Positions 10,076-21,646 of a DNA stretch of 64,000 nt are shown piece by piece. The stretch covers positions 1 to 64,000 of the forward strand of contig SADC01000011.1 of NCBI GenBank assembly GCA_004194705.1, given 5' to 3'. The position numbers were made by a program, and so were the translations under genes. Under the pieces are notes generated by a model. The model saw only the letters and a list, made by a program, of their open reading frames with translations. It had not been told where the DNA came from and searched no databases. This DNA is from Ditylenchus dipsaci (taxonomy: Eukaryota; Nematoda; Chromadorea; Rhabditida; Anguinidae). Position 1 is the first letter of the stretch. Each line of letters starts with the position of its first letter.

Positions 10076-10463
10076 AGCCGAAATTTTCGCTTTTTCATAA
10101 TTTTACTGAGTTGTAGCCTTTTTGTCCCTTTTTTCGAGCTGTAGCCTTTCGGCCGTTGTAGCCTTTTGACACGTACCGAGAAAAAGTGCAAAGAAACATC
10201 TACGGCCAAAATTAAAAAATCTACGGCCAATTTTCAGTATTCTACGCCAATTTTAAATATAACCCTACTAAAAATCTTAACGTAAACTAACCCATGCAAA
10301 TTTTGTAACTTTTCTATGTAATTCTTTAAATAACCATTGCCTTTGCTGACAACAAGAATTTATAATGTTTGAATACGCGCGGGACACTTTTTCTACTCCG
10401 ACGATTTTCGCTTCAATGTTTTCTTGCTTTAGAAATGAAATTATTTAGGCTAAAATAGTAATT

Positions 10464-10623
10464 ACCGTATTTTCTCTCATAAATCCCCATGTAGGATTAT
10501 TTTTCAACCCTCGAAAAAAGCGGAAATTGTCAATAAAAAATGGCGTTAACTCTGAAATCCTAGTCAAAAAAATGAGGGGTGGGGGATGTGGAAGAGAGTG
10601 GGGGATTATTAGAGAAAATACGG
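10464..10623. mobile_element. CCGTAT-family small element
   Basis: About 160 bp running from CCGTATTTTCTCTCAT to ATTAGAGAAAATACGG, with TA on both sides. The interior has the 'ccctcgaaaa' and 'gggggat' words typical of the family. It lacks coding sequence and matches the ends of the pogo-like relic at 1411. Confidence 0.7.
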
Positions 10624-10639
10624 TAAATTAACATAGTAA

Positions 10640-10729
10640 GTGGTCACTAATTAGTGTAGTGGAAGAGCGGCGACGTGTGGTCAATATTGATTTTTAGCTC
10701 TGAAATCCTAGATAGTGGGTTCGATTCCT
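10640..10729 (+). repeat. tRNA-derived SINE-like segment
   Basis: TAGTGTAGTGG near 10655 resembles a tRNA A box. GGTTCGATTCC at 10719-10729 matches the RNA polymerase III B-box consensus. The spacing (about 60 nt) is in the allowed range. No full cloverleaf can be drawn, so a SINE or tRNA pseudogene is more likely than a tRNA gene. The MULE-like element that starts at 10730 inserted exactly after this B box and duplicated part of it. Confidence 0.45.
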
Positions 10730-11901
10730 CGGCCACGCCCAAAATCCCCCCGCGCCAAAATCCCCCGGGCCAAAATCCCCCGCCCAAAATCCCCCGCCCA
10801 AAATCCCCCGCCCAAAAGCCCCCGCACCAAAATCCCCCGGGCCCATAATCCCCCCCCCAAATCAAGCATAAAACGAAGAGCCGTGGACACACAAGAGGTA
10901 TGTTTGCATATGGTGTTGCGGTCTTAATATTTTTGTTTCATAAACCGATCCAAATATTCACCAACGCTCTTCAACGTCTTCCGGAAAGTGTGTCGTCAGG
11001 TCTAAGCAAGAGTGCAGTCCGCAAGATGGCAGGAAGAGTCCGAAGTCGAAACGGAATTCAAGTGCTACAAGCAAATGCAGTCGAAGAAATCAGGATCCCA
11101 CAAGACCATCGCTACTACGGACAAGGTGGAGAACTCTTTGTGCTTGCCGACTCTGGAGAACATTTCGCTGATCCTGACAGGTCTTTAAATCATTTAATGT
11201 TTGTTAGCTGAATGTTTATTATTTATTTCCAGGATCATAATCTTTGGTCGCCAGCAGAACTTGCAATGGGCACCAGAAATGGTCAATGTGTATATGGACG
11301 GGACATTTAGCATCACTCCAGCTCCATTCACACAGGTCAATAAAGTTTCAACCAAATAATTCCAACTAATTAATGGTAACACTATAGAATGCCCCCAGCT
11401 AGCGAAAAATTTACTTTTCCTGAAGGGGAAAGGACCCGAAAAGAAAGGGAAAGGACCCCTCAAGCCCCCTGCGCCCCCTTCGGAAGCGCAGGGGGCTTGG
11501 GGGCTGGGAAGAGAAAGATCTATCTGGATGCAGACAAAAGAATCTTGAGCCTGGTTCTGCTGTTTGAAAGAAGAAATCTCATTGAATATCTCAGAGGGCT
11601 GGCTAGAAACTTCATCATGGATCAGTAATCAGTTGCCTTTCATTCTCCGTTAATCTCTCAATTGTTGTTATAAAATTTGGTTATATTAGTAACAGTCTTT
11701 ACTTTGGATTTTTGGTGCGGGGGGATTTTTGGCGGGTTGATTATGGGCGGGGGGATTATGGGCGGGGGATTATGGGCGGGGGATTATGGGCGGGGGATTA
11801 TGGGCGGGGGATTATGGGCGAGGGGATTATGGGCGGGGGGATTTTGGGCGGGGGATTTTGGGCCGGGGGGATTTCGGCGCGGGGGATTTTGTCACGTACC
11901 G
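10730..11901 (+). mobile_element. MULE deletion derivative with CCCAAAATCCCCC arrays
   Basis: Ends are CGGCCACGCCCAAAATCCCC (left) and, read inward, CGGTACGTGACAAAATCCCC (right). A 9-bp target duplication, TCGATTCCT, lies at 10721-10729 and 11902-10 (11902-11910). The left array (10737-10862) repeats ccaaaatcccccgc. The right array (11716-11895) repeats the inverse, gggcgggggattat or gattttgggcggggg. Inside are two exons of a MULE-type protein and a G/C-rich hairpin near 11463-11500. The duplication length and protein agree on the Mutator-like superfamily. Confidence 0.85.
10957..11335 (+). pseudogene. Partial MULE/FLYWCH-associated transposase exons
   Basis: Exon 1 (about 10957-11180) encodes TNALQRLPESVSSGLSKSAV and later GGELFVLADSG. 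Exon 2 (11233-11335) encodes IIIFGRQQNL, then MDGTFSITPAPFTQ. The last motif is the MDGTF..P..F.Q segment that begins the MULE transposase catalytic domain, and its Asp is likely the first catalytic Asp. The intron 11181-11232 has GT-AG ends and keeps the frame. The remainder of the catalytic domain and the zinc finger are missing, so this copy cannot make a full transposase. The C-terminal part of such a protein is seen in another element at 61153-61553. Confidence 0.75.
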
Positions 11902-12529
11902 TCGATTCCTAGTGCCGGCCCTACTTTTTTAATGATTTAATTATAATTTTACGAATTTCGCTTGTTTGTGTAAAATTTTGTGGTTTAGATGACGCGTAAC
12001 TGGTTATTATTAAGTCGAGCTGTGTTTTTTAGAAATAAAATGTGTGTGGATATAAAAGAGGACGAGTTCTTACGAAAGGAGGCACATTTTCACTAAAAGG
12101 GGCATTTTTTCATATAAAATGGGCACTGTTCGCCAAAAGGAGGCATATTTTCACAAAAAAGGGCGCTTTTTTTGACTAAAAGGGCATTTATACTTATTGT
12201 CCAATAAAAAGTGTCCTGCGCGAATTCAAACATTTGATATTGTGGTTGTCGGCAATGGCAACGCTCCTTTAACATAGGCCACAAAAGCATTTACATAAAA
12301 AAACGTCTCAAAACATAAATGTGATTGTGTTTTTCCATTGCACTTAAGCAAAACTCTAGGTGTTCTCTAGTCACTTGATTTGTCAACTTGAAGTATTTGC
12401 TAGTGTCATACAGTAAGTTGATAAATGGTCTGATCTCCAGTTGGAAAGAGCACGGATACTTAGACAAGCAAAACCACTGAAAACTATTGATTTGTTGAAA
12501 GACAATGTGCAAGGTTTGAGTTAGCGTGG

Positions 12530-12600
12530 ACAGTTCTCTTTTGTCTCACGCTGTACTCTTTTAAGCCGTTTAAATAACTCGAAAGAGTACAGTTCGAGAA
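12530..12600. repeat. Short palindrome with GTACTCTTT words
   Basis: Arms 'gtctcacgctgtactcttt' and 'aaagagtacagttcgaga' are inverted. The same palindrome, better kept, is the centre of the element at 20855-21032, and a trace is at 56180-56215. Confidence 0.6.
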
Positions 12601-12854
12601 AGGGTTGGACAATAGTCAATTGACCGGTCAATTAATATTATTTGACTGGTCGAAAAGAAATCGGTCAATTGTTAACCTCTATTTGCAGACTCTGCTAGTC
12701 AACTATCTCAATACAGGCAACTCTCCCAACAGTTGACTCTCCCAATAATACCTAAATTAAGGGTCGACAAACGTAGACCAACCAAAGCACGGCTGGACTT
12801 ACGTTAATGAGGAGTTAATTTTAATAAGGAGTTACTTAATGATGGGTTTAACGG

Positions 12855-13225
12855 ACGGCATTCAGCTGGCATCCATTTCAACTGGCAACCATTAAAACTT
12901 TTGATTAAAAATCGACGATTTTGACAATGAAAGTTTTCGGAAAGTCACTTCTAGTACTAAAATCTCTTCCTGCATCCGAATCCGTTCAGATCAGGTCCGA
13001 AAATTTTCAGGGAGCTGAGATATCCTTCAAAGTAAGGAATGGTCCGAATTTCCTGTATGTTTTACTCAAAATATAAATATCTCAGCTCTCTGAAATTTTT
13101 CGGACCTGATCTCTACGGATTCGGATTCAGGAAGAGATTTTGGTATTGACTTTCCAAAAACTTTTACTGTCAAAATTGTCGATTTTTAATCAAAAGTTTC
13201 AATGAATGCCAGTTGATATTTTACC
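12855..13225. repeat. Foldback element of about 370 bp
   Basis: Arms run from 'ggcattcagctgg' to 'ccagttgat' and share 'cttttgattaaaaatcgac' in inverted form. The central part also mirrors ('cggacctgatc' and 'gatcaggtccg'). Nothing coding. Confidence 0.75.
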
Positions 13226-14365
13226 GGGTTTAACTAGGGTCGGTATTTTCCCAGAAAATTGAAAGCCGGGAAAATTTAACTTTTACGGGAAAATTGGGGA
13301 AAATTGGGGAAATTGAAAACTCTTTAATTGAAACTAATTTTTATCAAAATCAAACAAATCAACATCAGTATCATCACAAATAATAGCTTCTTGAATTAGT
13401 TTTTCATTGGTTACTCACTTACCGGCATAGTTATCCGCAATTTGCAAAATGTACTACAGTCAGAGGCGTAGCCAGATATGTCTAGGAGGCCGCACCAGAA
13501 ATTTCTTAGGGCATTTTACGTACACCGTTTTTCGAAATTTCGGGCCATTTAACCTACACCGTTAAAAAAAATCTGACAGGGGTAGGTGCCTTCCTTACCC
13601 ACAACCATAGTGGGACAAATCTGAAAAAAAAGGATGGCCGTCTCCGTCTCACTAATTTTTTTGACCGTCTTCCGCCCCGCCCACAATCGGCCGTCTCAAA
13701 GGTCATCTCAAAAAATTTTTGGTTGTCTTCTGCACCGTCAAAATTGAAAATTTTTTCCCCAAGGCGATCGTTGAATGAAAATGTGTGCTGAAAGGTCCCT
13801 TTACTAACTAAATGTGGAGATTTAATTAAATCTGGAAATTTATTTAGTTGAGCGAAATCCGTCTTTTAATTCGATATTATAAATCTAAGCGTATTTAGTG
13901 CTGCAATATATTTCTAATCGAAACCTACTGTCTTGGCTGAAAACGCCGTTCGACAGATTACAACAATCTTTATTTGACATTTGCTTCAGACAAAAATGAG
14001 TTCAAAAATTCAGCCATAGTAAAAAGTGCGTTATAAGATGAGTTTTTTCAAAGTTTTTTTCAGCAATTCGCATGTTATATGAAAAAAGCAACTCAAAGCA
14101 GCCGAGATGACATAACCTAAAAATTGCATTACGGGCCCGGCAGGACGGCGGTCCCCCTATGCCCACAAAACACCCCGCTCTCTTGCTACGCCACTGAATA
14201 CAGTCAACTGCCCCAATACAGTCAACTCTATTGATACAGTTAAATTTCTCATTCCTACGTCAATGTGAGGGACATCCAACCAAAAAACGACTGGAATTAC
14301 GTTAATAATAAGTTTCAGTTGGTTTTCTCATATATTTTCTAGAAGTACCTCCTAGACCACGACAA

Positions 14366-15360
14366 TTGACGGCCTCCGAACATTTATTATCTGTCAAATG
14401 GTTTAACATAGGAAGGCAATACAAAATAGCAATTTTCCCGCTATCAATTTTCCCAGGAAATTTCCCGGAAATTCTTCTATCACCAACCCTAGGATTAACT
14501 GTAACGGACACAAGAACAGCAGAAGATACTGGAATAAAGTTTTTATAATTGACCGCTTTTCGGTCAATTGCTGTTAATTGACCGAGTTTTTGTTTGACCG
14601 GTCAAATGTGCAACCTTTGTTCGAGACGAAAGAGAACTGTCTTCCGCAAATTCAAATTTTTGCACATCTCATAGTTCTTTACGGCTGAAATAGTTTGTTT
14701 AGTCTACAGTTCTAAAAAACACCAAATTTGGTGATATCACCAAAATTTAGTGTTTTCACTTCACACCTACTATTTTTTCATATATTTTATTTCCTTATCT
14801 CAGAAGTATTAACACCGTTTCGGAACTGAGATCTATATCTATAATTATTTATCTCAAAATAATTTTTGATAAAATCACACCAACTGTAAGGTAAAAAACC
14901 ATTAATAACACCGATGTAGAAAACTTGGTTTCTCACACTTGGTGTGATTTCCTGAAAAATTATTTTAGATAAAGATCGATAGAGAAAAATCTCAGCTACA
15001 AGACGGTGTAAAAACATCTGACTAGGGAACATAAGGTAGTGTCCATGCATAGGCGTATCCATGAAAAATTTTGGGCGGAGGGGAGGGGGGGGGCTGGTTG
15101 CCTGTAGTTGGTTTCAGCCCGCTTAGCGGCTAAGATAAACGTTCGATTGACAGTAGAATGTGGGCTTATGGGATCGAGAGATTAGTGGCGCACGGTTCGA
15201 AGCTTTCGAGTTTGATTTTTTCCTATTTTTTGCTTGAACTTGATGAAACTTGTTTACCTTAAGACTAGACTGACAACTGGCTGAAGGTTTCAAAAATTAG
15301 GTTAGAAAAAGTGTCGGACCATAGGCGGGAACGAACTTTTTTGGGCTGACGGATTATCGA
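14366..15360. other. Region with repeat fragments, no gene
   Basis: Contains 'ggtcaatt' words at 14550-14605, mirrored at 12605-12670, and a small 'accaaatttggtgatatcacc' palindrome at 14722-14745. A further inverted pair ('ttttgataaaatcacacc' and 'ggtgtgatttcctgaaaaat') lies at 14860-14960. I see no exon with splice sites. Confidence 0.4.
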
Positions 15361-15373
15361 GGTTTGACTGTAC

Positions 15374-15987
15374 CAGTGTTTCCGAAAATACCCCTACACC
15401 TACACAAACCATACAGTACGCGTACACTTGGAAAGTACCCTACATCTACACGTACACTTGACAATAAAACATACCATACACCTACATGTACACGTAAAAT
15501 TAAACGTACACCTACCTGTACACCCACACTTGAAATGAAACAAACCCTACCCGTACACCTACACTTGAAATTAAACAAACCCTACCCGTACACCTACACT
15601 TGAAATTAAACAAACCCTACCCGTACACATACAGTTTGGCGTACTGTACCGTACAGTACGGTACACTAAGTGTACAATAGTACTATAGTACATTAGTGTA
15701 CAATAGTACTATTTGACCGTACAATAGTACTATAGTACACTTAGTGTACCGTACTGTACGGTACAGTACGCCAAACTGTATGTGTACGGGTAGGGTTTGT
15801 TTAATTTCAAGTGTAGGTGTACGGGTACGTGTACGGTTTATTTTAAGTGTACATGTAGGTGTATGGTACGTTTAATTTCAGGTGTATGTGTACGGGTGGG
15901 TGTACGTTTGATTTTAGGTGTTAATGTAGGAGTATGGTTAGATAGTACATGTAGGTGTTACTGTAGGGGTTACTTTCGGAAACACTG
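15374..15987. mobile_element. hAT-like small element, GTACACCTAC arrays
   Basis: Ends are CAGTGTTTCCGAAA, inverted, with 8-bp duplications GACTGTAC at 15366-15373 and 15988-15995. The arms are tandem arrays of about 30-36 bp containing CCCTACCCGTACACCTACAC. The centre (15640-15780) is a palindrome of GTACGGTACAC and AGTACTATAGTAC words. A CAGTG end plus an 8-bp duplication is a hAT hallmark. No coding sequence, so it is a non-autonomous element. Confidence 0.85.
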
Positions 15988-16020
15988 GACTGTACCACCA
16001 AAATTCGGTGTTTTCGAGAA

Positions 16021-16741
16021 CTATAGTTCAATCACCTCTTTTGTTCGGCTCAACAATCCATTCAATTTTTGCCAGTCATATGAGCAAAAACTAATTTTTA
16101 GTGGTTGCTGTCTGTGGCGTGGAGAATTTTCCAAAAATTCTATTAGTTCATCTACTCCAAACCAATGCTCCAAATAAACAAAGTCTACCACATCGAAATT
16201 GTAAAAGAGTGGACGCAAATGAAATTTGTATCCCACTTCAGTGCTCTCACCGCAAAAATAAAGTATCAAATGGCTGCAGGTGAAAATATTTGACCAGCCA
16301 AATACTTCTTGAAAAAGTGAACGTTGTTCTTGGTCGTTCTTGGTCGCCAGTGGCCATAATACCAATTTGCCACCTTTCCAAAGATTGCTTATAGATTCAA
16401 GTTCTTGCTTACATTCCATAGATAATATCGCCCTATTCAAATATAAAGTAACAAATCGGATGACACATTTGTTAGAATTAGAATACTGCTGCAACGTTTT
16501 CAGGCTGCAATGAAACAAGGAAGTTTCTAGACGCTCCCAGTTGGATAGTTGCAACAGCCGAATTGAGAACTAATAGTATTATGCGAAATATACAGGTGAT
16601 CAATAGAATATAGCGGAGCTGTAGAGAAATGCTTTTCTGTAAAGTGGTTCAGCTGTTTGCAAGTTACAGCCAGTTTGCTGAATTCAGAACGCGTTAAAAA
16701 GAGAGCACTTTGAAAAGGACATCAGCGGAGAAAGCAGACAT
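16021..16741 (-). pseudogene. F-box family gene, frame broken
   Basis: From ATG at 16741 the minus strand encodes MSAFSADVLFKVLSF. After a one-base shift at a T run near 16693 it continues LTRSEFSKLAVTCKQLNHF. This is an F-box helix pattern. A long frame from 16569 to the TAG at 16021-16023 gives 182 residues of C-terminal domain (starting FSIRLLQLSNWERL). The junction between the two halves (16570-16640) is also out of frame by my reading. Either two small lesions disabled the gene or a sequencing error and a missed intron explain it. The C-terminal domain is not recognised. The predicted role would be substrate choice in an SCF ubiquitin ligase. Confidence 0.55.
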
Positions 16742-16772
16742 GAATGATTGCTGAAAAAAAAAAGATAAAATA

Positions 16773-17900
16773 CCGTATTTCTTCTAATAACTCCCGGGTC
16801 TAAGGCCTCAAACACAATGAGGAGTCTGTTTGCGGATGCTAAATCAGATTTGTAACTCGGAAAAGGCCATAACTTTTTTTCCAATTTTTCAAAAATTATT
16901 ATGTTATTACATCTTGTAGCCAAGATTCAGGGCTAGCAAATGAGCTTTTTTTAAGGTAGATATCTTTGGAGAAATTGAGATAAAATGTAAGACTCCGCCC
17001 AAGACTCCTGACTCAAAATGTAGTCAGGAGTCTTGGGCGGAGTCTTACATTTTTATCTCAGTTTCTCGAAAGATATCTACCTTATAAAATGCTCATGTGG
17101 TAGCCCTGAATCTTGGCTACCAGGTGGTAATAACAGAATAATTTTTGAAAAATTGGAAAAAAAGTTATGGCCTTTTCCGAGTTACAAATCTGATTTAGCA
17201 TCCGCAAACAGACTCCTCATTGTGTTTGAGGCCTTAGACAGCTGACGAAGCCTGAAGCCTAATGGCTGTGACTATAGTCGGGGTCAACTTTTAGGGTCAA
17301 CTTTTTCTTAAATTCTAAAAATCTCAATATTTTTCTTAATGTTTTTTATTTCGATATTTATGACCCTATGGCAACTTTTTATGCTCTACACGAAAATATA
17401 GGCAGTTTTCCCGAGTGATTTATGAAAATTCGACGCAGAAAAATCGGTGAGTAAAAAAACTTGAGTGGTCAACTGGGGCGAACTTAGGGTCAACTTTTGC
17501 TAAAATTTTTTAGAGACATGATTTTGAATTTCTGTTAAAACCATTTTGTAGAACTCAAAAAGTTGAGTGGGGGTCACGAATATCAGATTCGGCACTTTTC
17601 CTTTTAAAAAATGATATTTTAGCAATTTTGACAAAAGTTGACCCTAATAAAGTTGAGGGGTCAACTCGACTATGTTTACAGCCAATGATTCAAAATCGTG
17701 TTTTTGGCATTGTGTTTTTGACCCACTTTTTGAAGACTGCTCTCAGGCAAGTTACCTACCATTTTGTAGCCAGTGAGATGAGTTACAAAATGGGTGCTAA
17801 ATTGCTTGAGAGCAGTCTTAAAAAAGCGGGTCAAAAACATAATGCCAAAAACACGAATTTGAATCCTTAGACCCGGGAGTTATTAGAAAAAGGATAAAAC
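16773..17900. mobile_element. CCGTAT-family element with two inner palindromes
   Basis: The left end reads CCGTATTTCTTCTAATAACT and the right side, inverted, TTAGACCCGGGAGTTATTAG. Inside are a 434-bp palindrome (16804-17237, centre near 17020, 'gactccgcccaagactcc' words) and a second inverted pair about 17690-17830 with 'gctacaaaatg' words. The latter also occurs in family members at 24450, 32650 and 55950. Confidence 0.7.
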
Positions 17901-17918
17901 GGAAATATGCCACGTTCT

Positions 17919-19438
17919 GGGGCCTAGCAGACCATTTGAAAAGTGAAAATGAAAAATTGAAAATGAAAAATTGAAAAATGAAAATTCTCAAGCAGACTAA
18001 TATTCGAAAAATTGAAAAATTGAAAATGAAAAGTGAAAATGAAAAATTGAGAATTTTTTCATTTTCAAGCAGACTATTGAAAATTGAAAAGTGAAAAGTG
18101 AAAATTTTTTCAATTTTTCATGAAAAATTGATGACCGGTCATCCCGTCATCAATTTTTCAGAATTTTACATAGCTTAATTCTGGGGCTATTTTTATGCGC
18201 TGAACACGATTTTGGGCTCAGATTTTGTGTTTTTGTGATAGAACAAGTAGTAAGGCACTAGTAAAGAATCCTTGTCCAAAATATGCCTTGGTCCCCCTGT
18301 TGTTTTTTTGTGAAAAACAGGTTGGTCCCCCTGTTGTTTTTGTGAAAAATAGCTTGTGCCATTCACAAAAAACAACAGGGGGGACCAAGGCATATTTGGT
18401 GAAATTTTTTTTGGTAAAGGCACATGTGGTAAGAAAACTTTTTGGTAAAGCACTTTTTCCGTGGATATTTTCGGGTGGTATATCTTTTTGGTCATAGAGT
18501 CCTTGTTTTTGGCCATAGATCTTATTGGCTGTTTTGGTCACAGAGACACCGTTTTCGGAGGCAATAGACGTTTTTCCAATCATCTAAAAGCACTTTATGC
18601 TCTCCGAACCCGGTTAAGCACCTAGTGACCAGGACTTTTCAGGGCGTTTGGGTGAATTTACCCCTACTCTGGAGTTACCTGGATATAAACCTGTCCAGGT
18701 GGTAGCCACCCAGGTTTGGAGTTGGGTAGGTAAAATCGCACTTTTAGTCTTAACAAGCCGAATTCCTCACACAATTTTAAGTAAGAAAAAAAGGTTTATT
18801 TTTATATAGAAATTTTTATTTTGTAGGCCATCCAGGTGGACATCCACCTGACCAGGATTTAACCACCACACGTTTTGGGGTTTGCGTGGGTGAAATATTG
18901 ATTTTTGTCCTGACAAACCTAATCTAACACATAATTTTAAGTTAGAAAAATGAGTATAATTAAGAAGAATTTTAATGGGATGAAATAGATATAGAAACCC
19001 AGAGAAAGAAAGAAAAAGAGAAGAAAAAGTTGGAATAAGAAGGTCTTTGACACAAAACAACTACAAAGTGCCTTACTAAAAAATTACCAAATATGCCCTT
19101 ACCAAAAAAAATTTTACCAAATTTTCCTTTACCAAAAAGTTTTTTTTACCAAATGTCCCTTTTACTAAATATTTTTTTACCTTTTTCGGTACAGCCCCCC
19201 CAAACAGCCCCCATACAGCCCCAAAAATACAATGCGCAAAATGAAAATTTTCAGTGAAAATGAAAAATTGAAAAATGCTTAGTCTGCTTGAAAAGTGGAA
19301 ATTTTTCACTTTTCATTTTCACTTTTCATTTTCAATTTTTCAATAGTCAGCTTCAGAATTTTCATTTTCAATTTTTCATTTTCATTTTTTCAATTTTTCA
19401 TGAAAATTTTTCATTTTTCAAATAGTCTGCTAGGCCCC
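17919..19438. mobile_element. 1.5-kb element with GAAAATTGAAAA arrays
   Basis: Ends GGGGCCTAGCAGACCATTTG (left) and CAAATAGTCTGCTAGGCCCC (right) are inverted. Both subterminal zones are arrays of gaaaattgaaaa or its inverse. The middle holds inverted 'ccccctgttgttttt' palindromes (18230-18560) and a tandem pair of about 180 bp (18640-18900, 'ggtagccacccagg' and 'ggacatccacctg' words). No clear target duplication was found and no coding sequence is seen. Confidence 0.7.
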
Positions 19439-19715
19439 TGGACAAAAAGTGCCACGTTTTTTTAAATTTGCCTAGTTTTGCACAGATATGCCTGGTTTTT
19501 ATGTGTCGCTTTGTTTCCAAGGACATATCAATAGAAAGCTAATGGTAATCTTCAAAATTTCAGGTGTAAATCATTGATTTATCTAAGAAACCTTATTGTC
19601 AGAAAACGTGGCAGATTTTCACAAAAACGTGGCACTTTTTCACAAAGCGTGGCAGATTTTCACAAAAACGTGGCACTTTTTTTTTTCAAATGAAAGTTTC
19701 ATGTCATTGCCTTTT

Positions 19716-19815
19716 TTCTAAAAAAAATAAGTATTTTTTCTAAGTTGACCACTCATTTTGTAGCTAAGAATGTCAGCTACAAAATAAGTGGTCAACTTTA
19801 AAAAAATACTTATAA
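19716..19815. repeat. Small palindrome
   Basis: Arms 'aagtattttttctaagttga' and their inverse flank 'ttgtagctaa'. The 'gctacaaaat' core resembles the inner palindrome of CCGTAT-family elements. Confidence 0.6.
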
Positions 19816-19865
19816 ATTTTATAGTTGAGAGCTGTAAAATACCCTTATATACAGTGGCTGTGATC

Positions 19866-20515
19866 TTTTTTGGGTACCGTATATCCTCTATTTCCCCCCT
19901 TTCTAATAAAGACGCCCTCTCCAAAGGCCTCCCGTCAATGACCTATATCTCAGCCCAGAAAAATAAATTTGGAAACCTTTTTTTTTGCTTTCTCTTAGTT
20001 AGCTCGAGTTTACCTGATTCCACTTTTTAGATATTGGTTGAGCACTGAAAAATCTTAAAATCTACTCAAATTTTTTCCGACTTTCTTAGGGTTGAATAAT
20101 AAAGGCCATGGGCCTCTTAAGGGGGGGGGGGCAATCATAGGTTTGAAAAACTGGCTTCCGTGGCGCAATGCTATTTCTTAGACATCGTTAGCGTTTGTGT
20201 TTTTGGTCATAAAAGGGTGCGCAGGTTCGATCCTGCATGCGTGCACTTTACTTTTTTAACCGGTTCGACCAGTTCTAGGGGTAACTTGGGTCGGTGATTA
20301 TGAATCTGGCGTCAAAAAAGTCGAATTACATCTAAAACTGGCTAAACAAACTAACAAAAAATAGCGTGCCACCACATGAAATCGAACTTGCACACTATTT
20401 TGGGCCAAAAAACAAAAATAGTTATGCACTACGCCACGGAAGCCACCTTTTTAACCTTAATGGCTTTTCCGACCCCTTACCCACACCCTTCCTACCCTTT
20501 AATAGAAAATATACG
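19866..20515. mobile_element. CCGTAT-family element holding a tRNA-like palindrome
   Basis: Left end CCGTATATCCTCTATTTCCC, right end TAATAGAAAATATACGG, inverted. Inside, 20140-20455 is a palindrome whose arms each carry tRNA-like boxes: 'cttccgtggcgcaatgc' with 'ggttcgatcctgc' on the left and their inverses on the right. The same palindrome occurs at 31495-31837. Confidence 0.7.
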
Positions 20516-20854
20516 GTATCTGGATAACCTTTCAGGTGGGTTTACTTAAATAATTCCTCATTTAAAGAAATAGTCTGGGGTCATAAATAAACCATCGTCT
20601 ACCACCGCCCTCCCCCCCCTTAGTCGGACCTAACGGCCGCTGGCCTACCTAAGCCTAAAAAGACCCCATCAATAACAGCAAACCGCAACTTTAATAGAAT
20701 GAAATAATAAAAATATTTCTAAGACATCAACTAAACCATTTTTGATTGAGGGCTTGACATAATCCTAAAAATAACTGACACATGCAGATTCTATCCTTAC
20801 TCAATCCTAACAGGTCGAGAAAAGTGTTTGAAGGGATTTTAGCTTGTCTTTAAA

Positions 20855-21032
20855 GGACCATGGTTTTTGCGCGCAGTGGCATCTGGAAAATTCGAATTGG
20901 CGGGGGACACTTCTCTTTCGTCTCTCCCTGTACTCTGCGGAGTCGTTTTAAATGACTCGAAAGAGTACAGTGCGAGACGAAAGAGAAGTGTCCCCCGCCA
21001 ATCGCCACTGCGCGCAAAGACCATGGTCCTTT
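20855..21032. repeat. Palindrome of about 178 bp
   Basis: Arms start 'aaaggaccatggt' and contain 'gcgcgcagtggc' and 'acttctctttcgtctc'. Related GCGCG and GGTCCTTTAA words appear at 1990-2080, 10370-10400, 12200-12275, 57050-57180 and 57765-57840. Probably a small foldback transposon family. Confidence 0.75.
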
Positions 21033-21646
21033 AACTTTGATTCGAAATTACTTCGAAAATTCTAAATACTAAATACATGGTTCTGTAGCGCTGTTCATCC
21101 TTTTTGAATAGTATATATTTTTTTGTCTTTTGTGCACCGGCGATCAACGTGTCAAGTGACTAACTCTTTTAAATGTGTACAGATTTGTTTGACTAGAGGA
21201 CCGTAGTAACAATCAAAGTAGAAGTGGACAAAAGTGAAATATCTTTGATCTAGGTTCACATATCGAAAAGCAGGTTCGAAAAAAAGACATGATATCTCGG
21301 CTTGATATGTGTTGGTTATGCCACAGAAAAAATATGCCCTGGTCCCGATGTTGATTTTTTTAGCTTTTGTTTGGGTGCAGAGTAAGCCAGGTACGCTAGA
21401 ACAAGCTCAAATATGTCTTTGGACTACAAAAAGATAATAAAAAGTGTTCGTCTGTCCTAATTCACCCTGCCCTATCCCAAGTTTGAGCATAAATCAGAAA
21501 GAAGACTTCTTAAACACATTATTGATGACAGGAAAATTTTTTGAGGAAAAAACAAAATATTCTTAAGATAAAATGATATTATTTAAAAAAAAGATGAACA
21601 GAGACCAAGGCGACCAAGGCATATTTTTTCAGGGTTCACCACTAGA

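Larger units (their letters stand above)
8776..10178. mobile_element. MULE-like element, word GTTGTAGCC
   Basis: Ends are CGGACACGGACAAAAGGC (left) and, read inward, CGGTACGTGTCAAAAGGC (right). Flanks AGAAAAAAG (8767-8775) and AGAAAAAGT (10179-10187) match as a 9-bp target duplication that differs in A-run length. Subterminal repeats carry gttgtagcctttt words. An insertion (8800-9661) with its own duplication breaks the left arm. No transposase is seen in its own sequence. Assignment to the Mutator-like group rests on the 9-bp duplication and on the similar ends of the element at 10730, which does carry MULE-type coding sequence. Confidence 0.65.
8366..10268. repeat. Outer palindromic element with GGCCGTAGATTTT words
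   Basis: The left arm (8366-8460) and right arm (10185-10268) are inverted. Both carry ATTTTGGCCGTAGATTTT repeats and start AGGGTKRTATTT. The rest of the left half (8460-8775) is itself palindromic around 'aaattttttc'. A MULE-like element at 8776-10178 sits inside it. This is the oldest layer of a three-layer nest. Confidence 0.7.

Noticed and set aside
10640..10729. Functional tRNA gene
   Set aside because: A and B boxes are good, but the T-stem and acceptor stem do not pair, with or without the MULE insertion.
11463..11500. Rho-independent terminator
   Set aside because: A strong G/C hairpin exists, but there is no bacterial context and no T tract with a gene end. It is a palindrome within the MULE derivative.
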